Part shown: positions 63,383 through 64,000 of the stretch, one piece after another
Layout of the letters: each line of letters begins with the position of its first letter
How positions within the stretch are numbered: the stretch's first letter is position 1
Assembly: GCA_964425195.1 (NCBI GenBank)
Contig: CAYRLG010000019.1
Span: forward strand, 1 to 64,000
Reading direction: 5' to 3'
Origin: Desulfamplus sp964425195
GTDB taxonomy: Bacteria > Desulfobacterota > Desulfobacteria > Desulfobacterales > Desulfobacteraceae
DNA: 64,000 nucleotides
Translations under genes and position numbers: made by a program
Notes under the pieces: generated by a model
Database searches by the model: none
What the model saw: the letters and a program-made list of their open reading frames with translations, nothing else
Told to the model about the DNA's origin: nothing

Positions 63383-64000
63383 TCAGTCTTTGTATCTATA
63401 ATAGGCAGCACATGAGCCTTCACTTGAGACCATGCACGGACCAACAGGGTGTGCAGGCGTGCATTTTTTCCCATACATTACGCACTGTTCAGGTGTTTTC
63501 AGCCCCATTAAAATTTCACCGCAGGCACAGCCGGCTGGTTCAGGAGTATCTTTAAGTTCAATGTTGAATTTGTTTAGAGCGTCAAAGTTTTTGTAATTAT
63601 CTCTTAATCTCATTCCGCTTTTAGGAATATGACCAATTCCTCTCCATACTGAATCAGCAGGCTCAAAAACCTGGTTCATAATCTGCACTGCCTTTGCATT
63701 TCCCAGCTTTGATACTGCCCGCTCATATCCATTTTCAAGAGCCGGAACTCCTGCAATCTGCTGTTTTACAAGCATTAAAATAGCTTTTAAAATATCAAGA
63801 GGCTCAAATCCTGCAATAACAGATGGAACTTGATATTTATCAAACACCTCTTTATATCCATCAACGCCTGTAATCACAGAGACATGCCCGGGGAGAATAA
63901 AACCGTCAATTTGGGTTTCGGGAGTCTCCATTAAAGCAGCAAGTGCAGGCGGTGTCAGTTTATGGGCAGAGTGTATGGAAAAATTTTCAATTCCCCGTTC
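63383..64000 (-). CDS. hypD: [NiFe] hydrogenase maturation factor HypD (partial)
   Basis: The C-terminal 205 residues; the gene runs off the window. Visible motifs: FSIHSAHKLTPPALAALME, ILPGHVSVITG, YQVPSVIAGFEPLDIL, a cysteine-rich PAGCACGEIL, and CVMYGKKCTPAHPVGPCMVSSEGSCAAYYRY (given in parts: KKCTPAHPVGPCM, SSEGSCAAYY) forming the [4Fe-4S] site. HypD with HypC and HypE assembles the Fe(CN)2CO group. Hydrogenase genes must lie elsewhere, since the Ehr complex here lacks NiFe ligands. Confidence 0.93.
   Translation of the reverse strand, partial: ERGIENFSIHSAHKLTPPALAALMETPETQIDGFILPGHVSVITGVDGYKEVFDKYQVPSVIAGFEPLDILKAILMLVKQQIAGVPALENGYERAVSKLGNAKAVQIMNQVFEPADSVWRGIGHIPKSGMRLRDNYKNFDALNKFNIELKDTPEPAGCACGEILMGLKTPEQCVMYGKKCTPAHPVGPCMVSSEGSCAAYYRYKD

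Overview
The window is AT-rich (roughly one third G+C by eye) bacterial DNA, about 90% coding. It most likely comes from a strictly anaerobic, flagellated deltaproteobacterium (Desulfobacterota, Desulfobacterales-like). Reasons: a MetF/MetV/HdrA/MvhD redox operon with two in-frame UGA (selenocysteine) codons, an Ehr-type complex I-like membrane complex, HypDE hydrogenase maturation, MotAB, HD-GYP and PilZ signalling, and several DUF families common in that group. The lineage is inferred from gene content only. No tRNA, rRNA, CRISPR array, IS element or prophage was seen.

Layout. (1) 126-11376: a surface-sugar locus with a radical SAM/SPASM enzyme, two methyltransferases, a split transketolase, an SDR, an ATP-grasp ligase and a GH57-like protein, facing a PseB-type NDP-sugar dehydratase that carries an N-terminal MerR-type DNA-binding domain. 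(2) 11555-22953: Uup ABC-F ATPase, a small membrane protein, YjbQ, a DegP-type protease, MltF, topoisomerase IV (parE-parC) and a Bax-inhibitor-1 family protein. (3) 23379-28222: the isoprenoid/nuclease operon xseA-xseB-ispA-dxs. (4) 28312-35537: DUF3124 protein, motAB, an opposing cluster (HD-GYP, small protein, phosphodiesterase, secreted protein) and a lysophospholipase-like hydrolase. (5) 35938-43718: metF-like, hdrA (1518 aa with Sec66), mvhD (Sec44), metV, metF, a putative flavin-based electron-bifurcating methylene-tetrahydrofolate reductase of the C1 pathway. (6) 44084-49412: receiver protein, CheA-like kinase, NtrB-like kinase and NtrC-like sigma-54 activator, running directly into (7) 49444-57237: a hydrogenase-4-like complex whose large subunit has lost all NiFe ligands (Ehr type), followed by two UspA genes behind a good sigma-54 promoter match. 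(8) 58644-64000: tgt, a PilZ protein, yhbY, a YitT-family protein, hypE and partial hypD.

Three themes go beyond routine annotation. The HdrA and MvhD genes are read as broken or short unless UGA is decoded as selenocysteine. Many conserved enzymes carry Asn/Ser/Asp-rich low-complexity insertions that lengthen them by 20-80 residues. Intergenic DNA holds ordered repeats: a dispersed 28-bp palindrome family (three copies) and four 13-bp repeats spaced at 20-24 bp ahead of the metF-hdrA operon. How the parts may work together: region 5 would couple NAD(P)H, ferredoxin and methylene-THF reduction, the Ehr complex would couple an unknown redox step to ion pumping, and the adjacent kinases and sigma-54 regulator may control it and the Usp pair.
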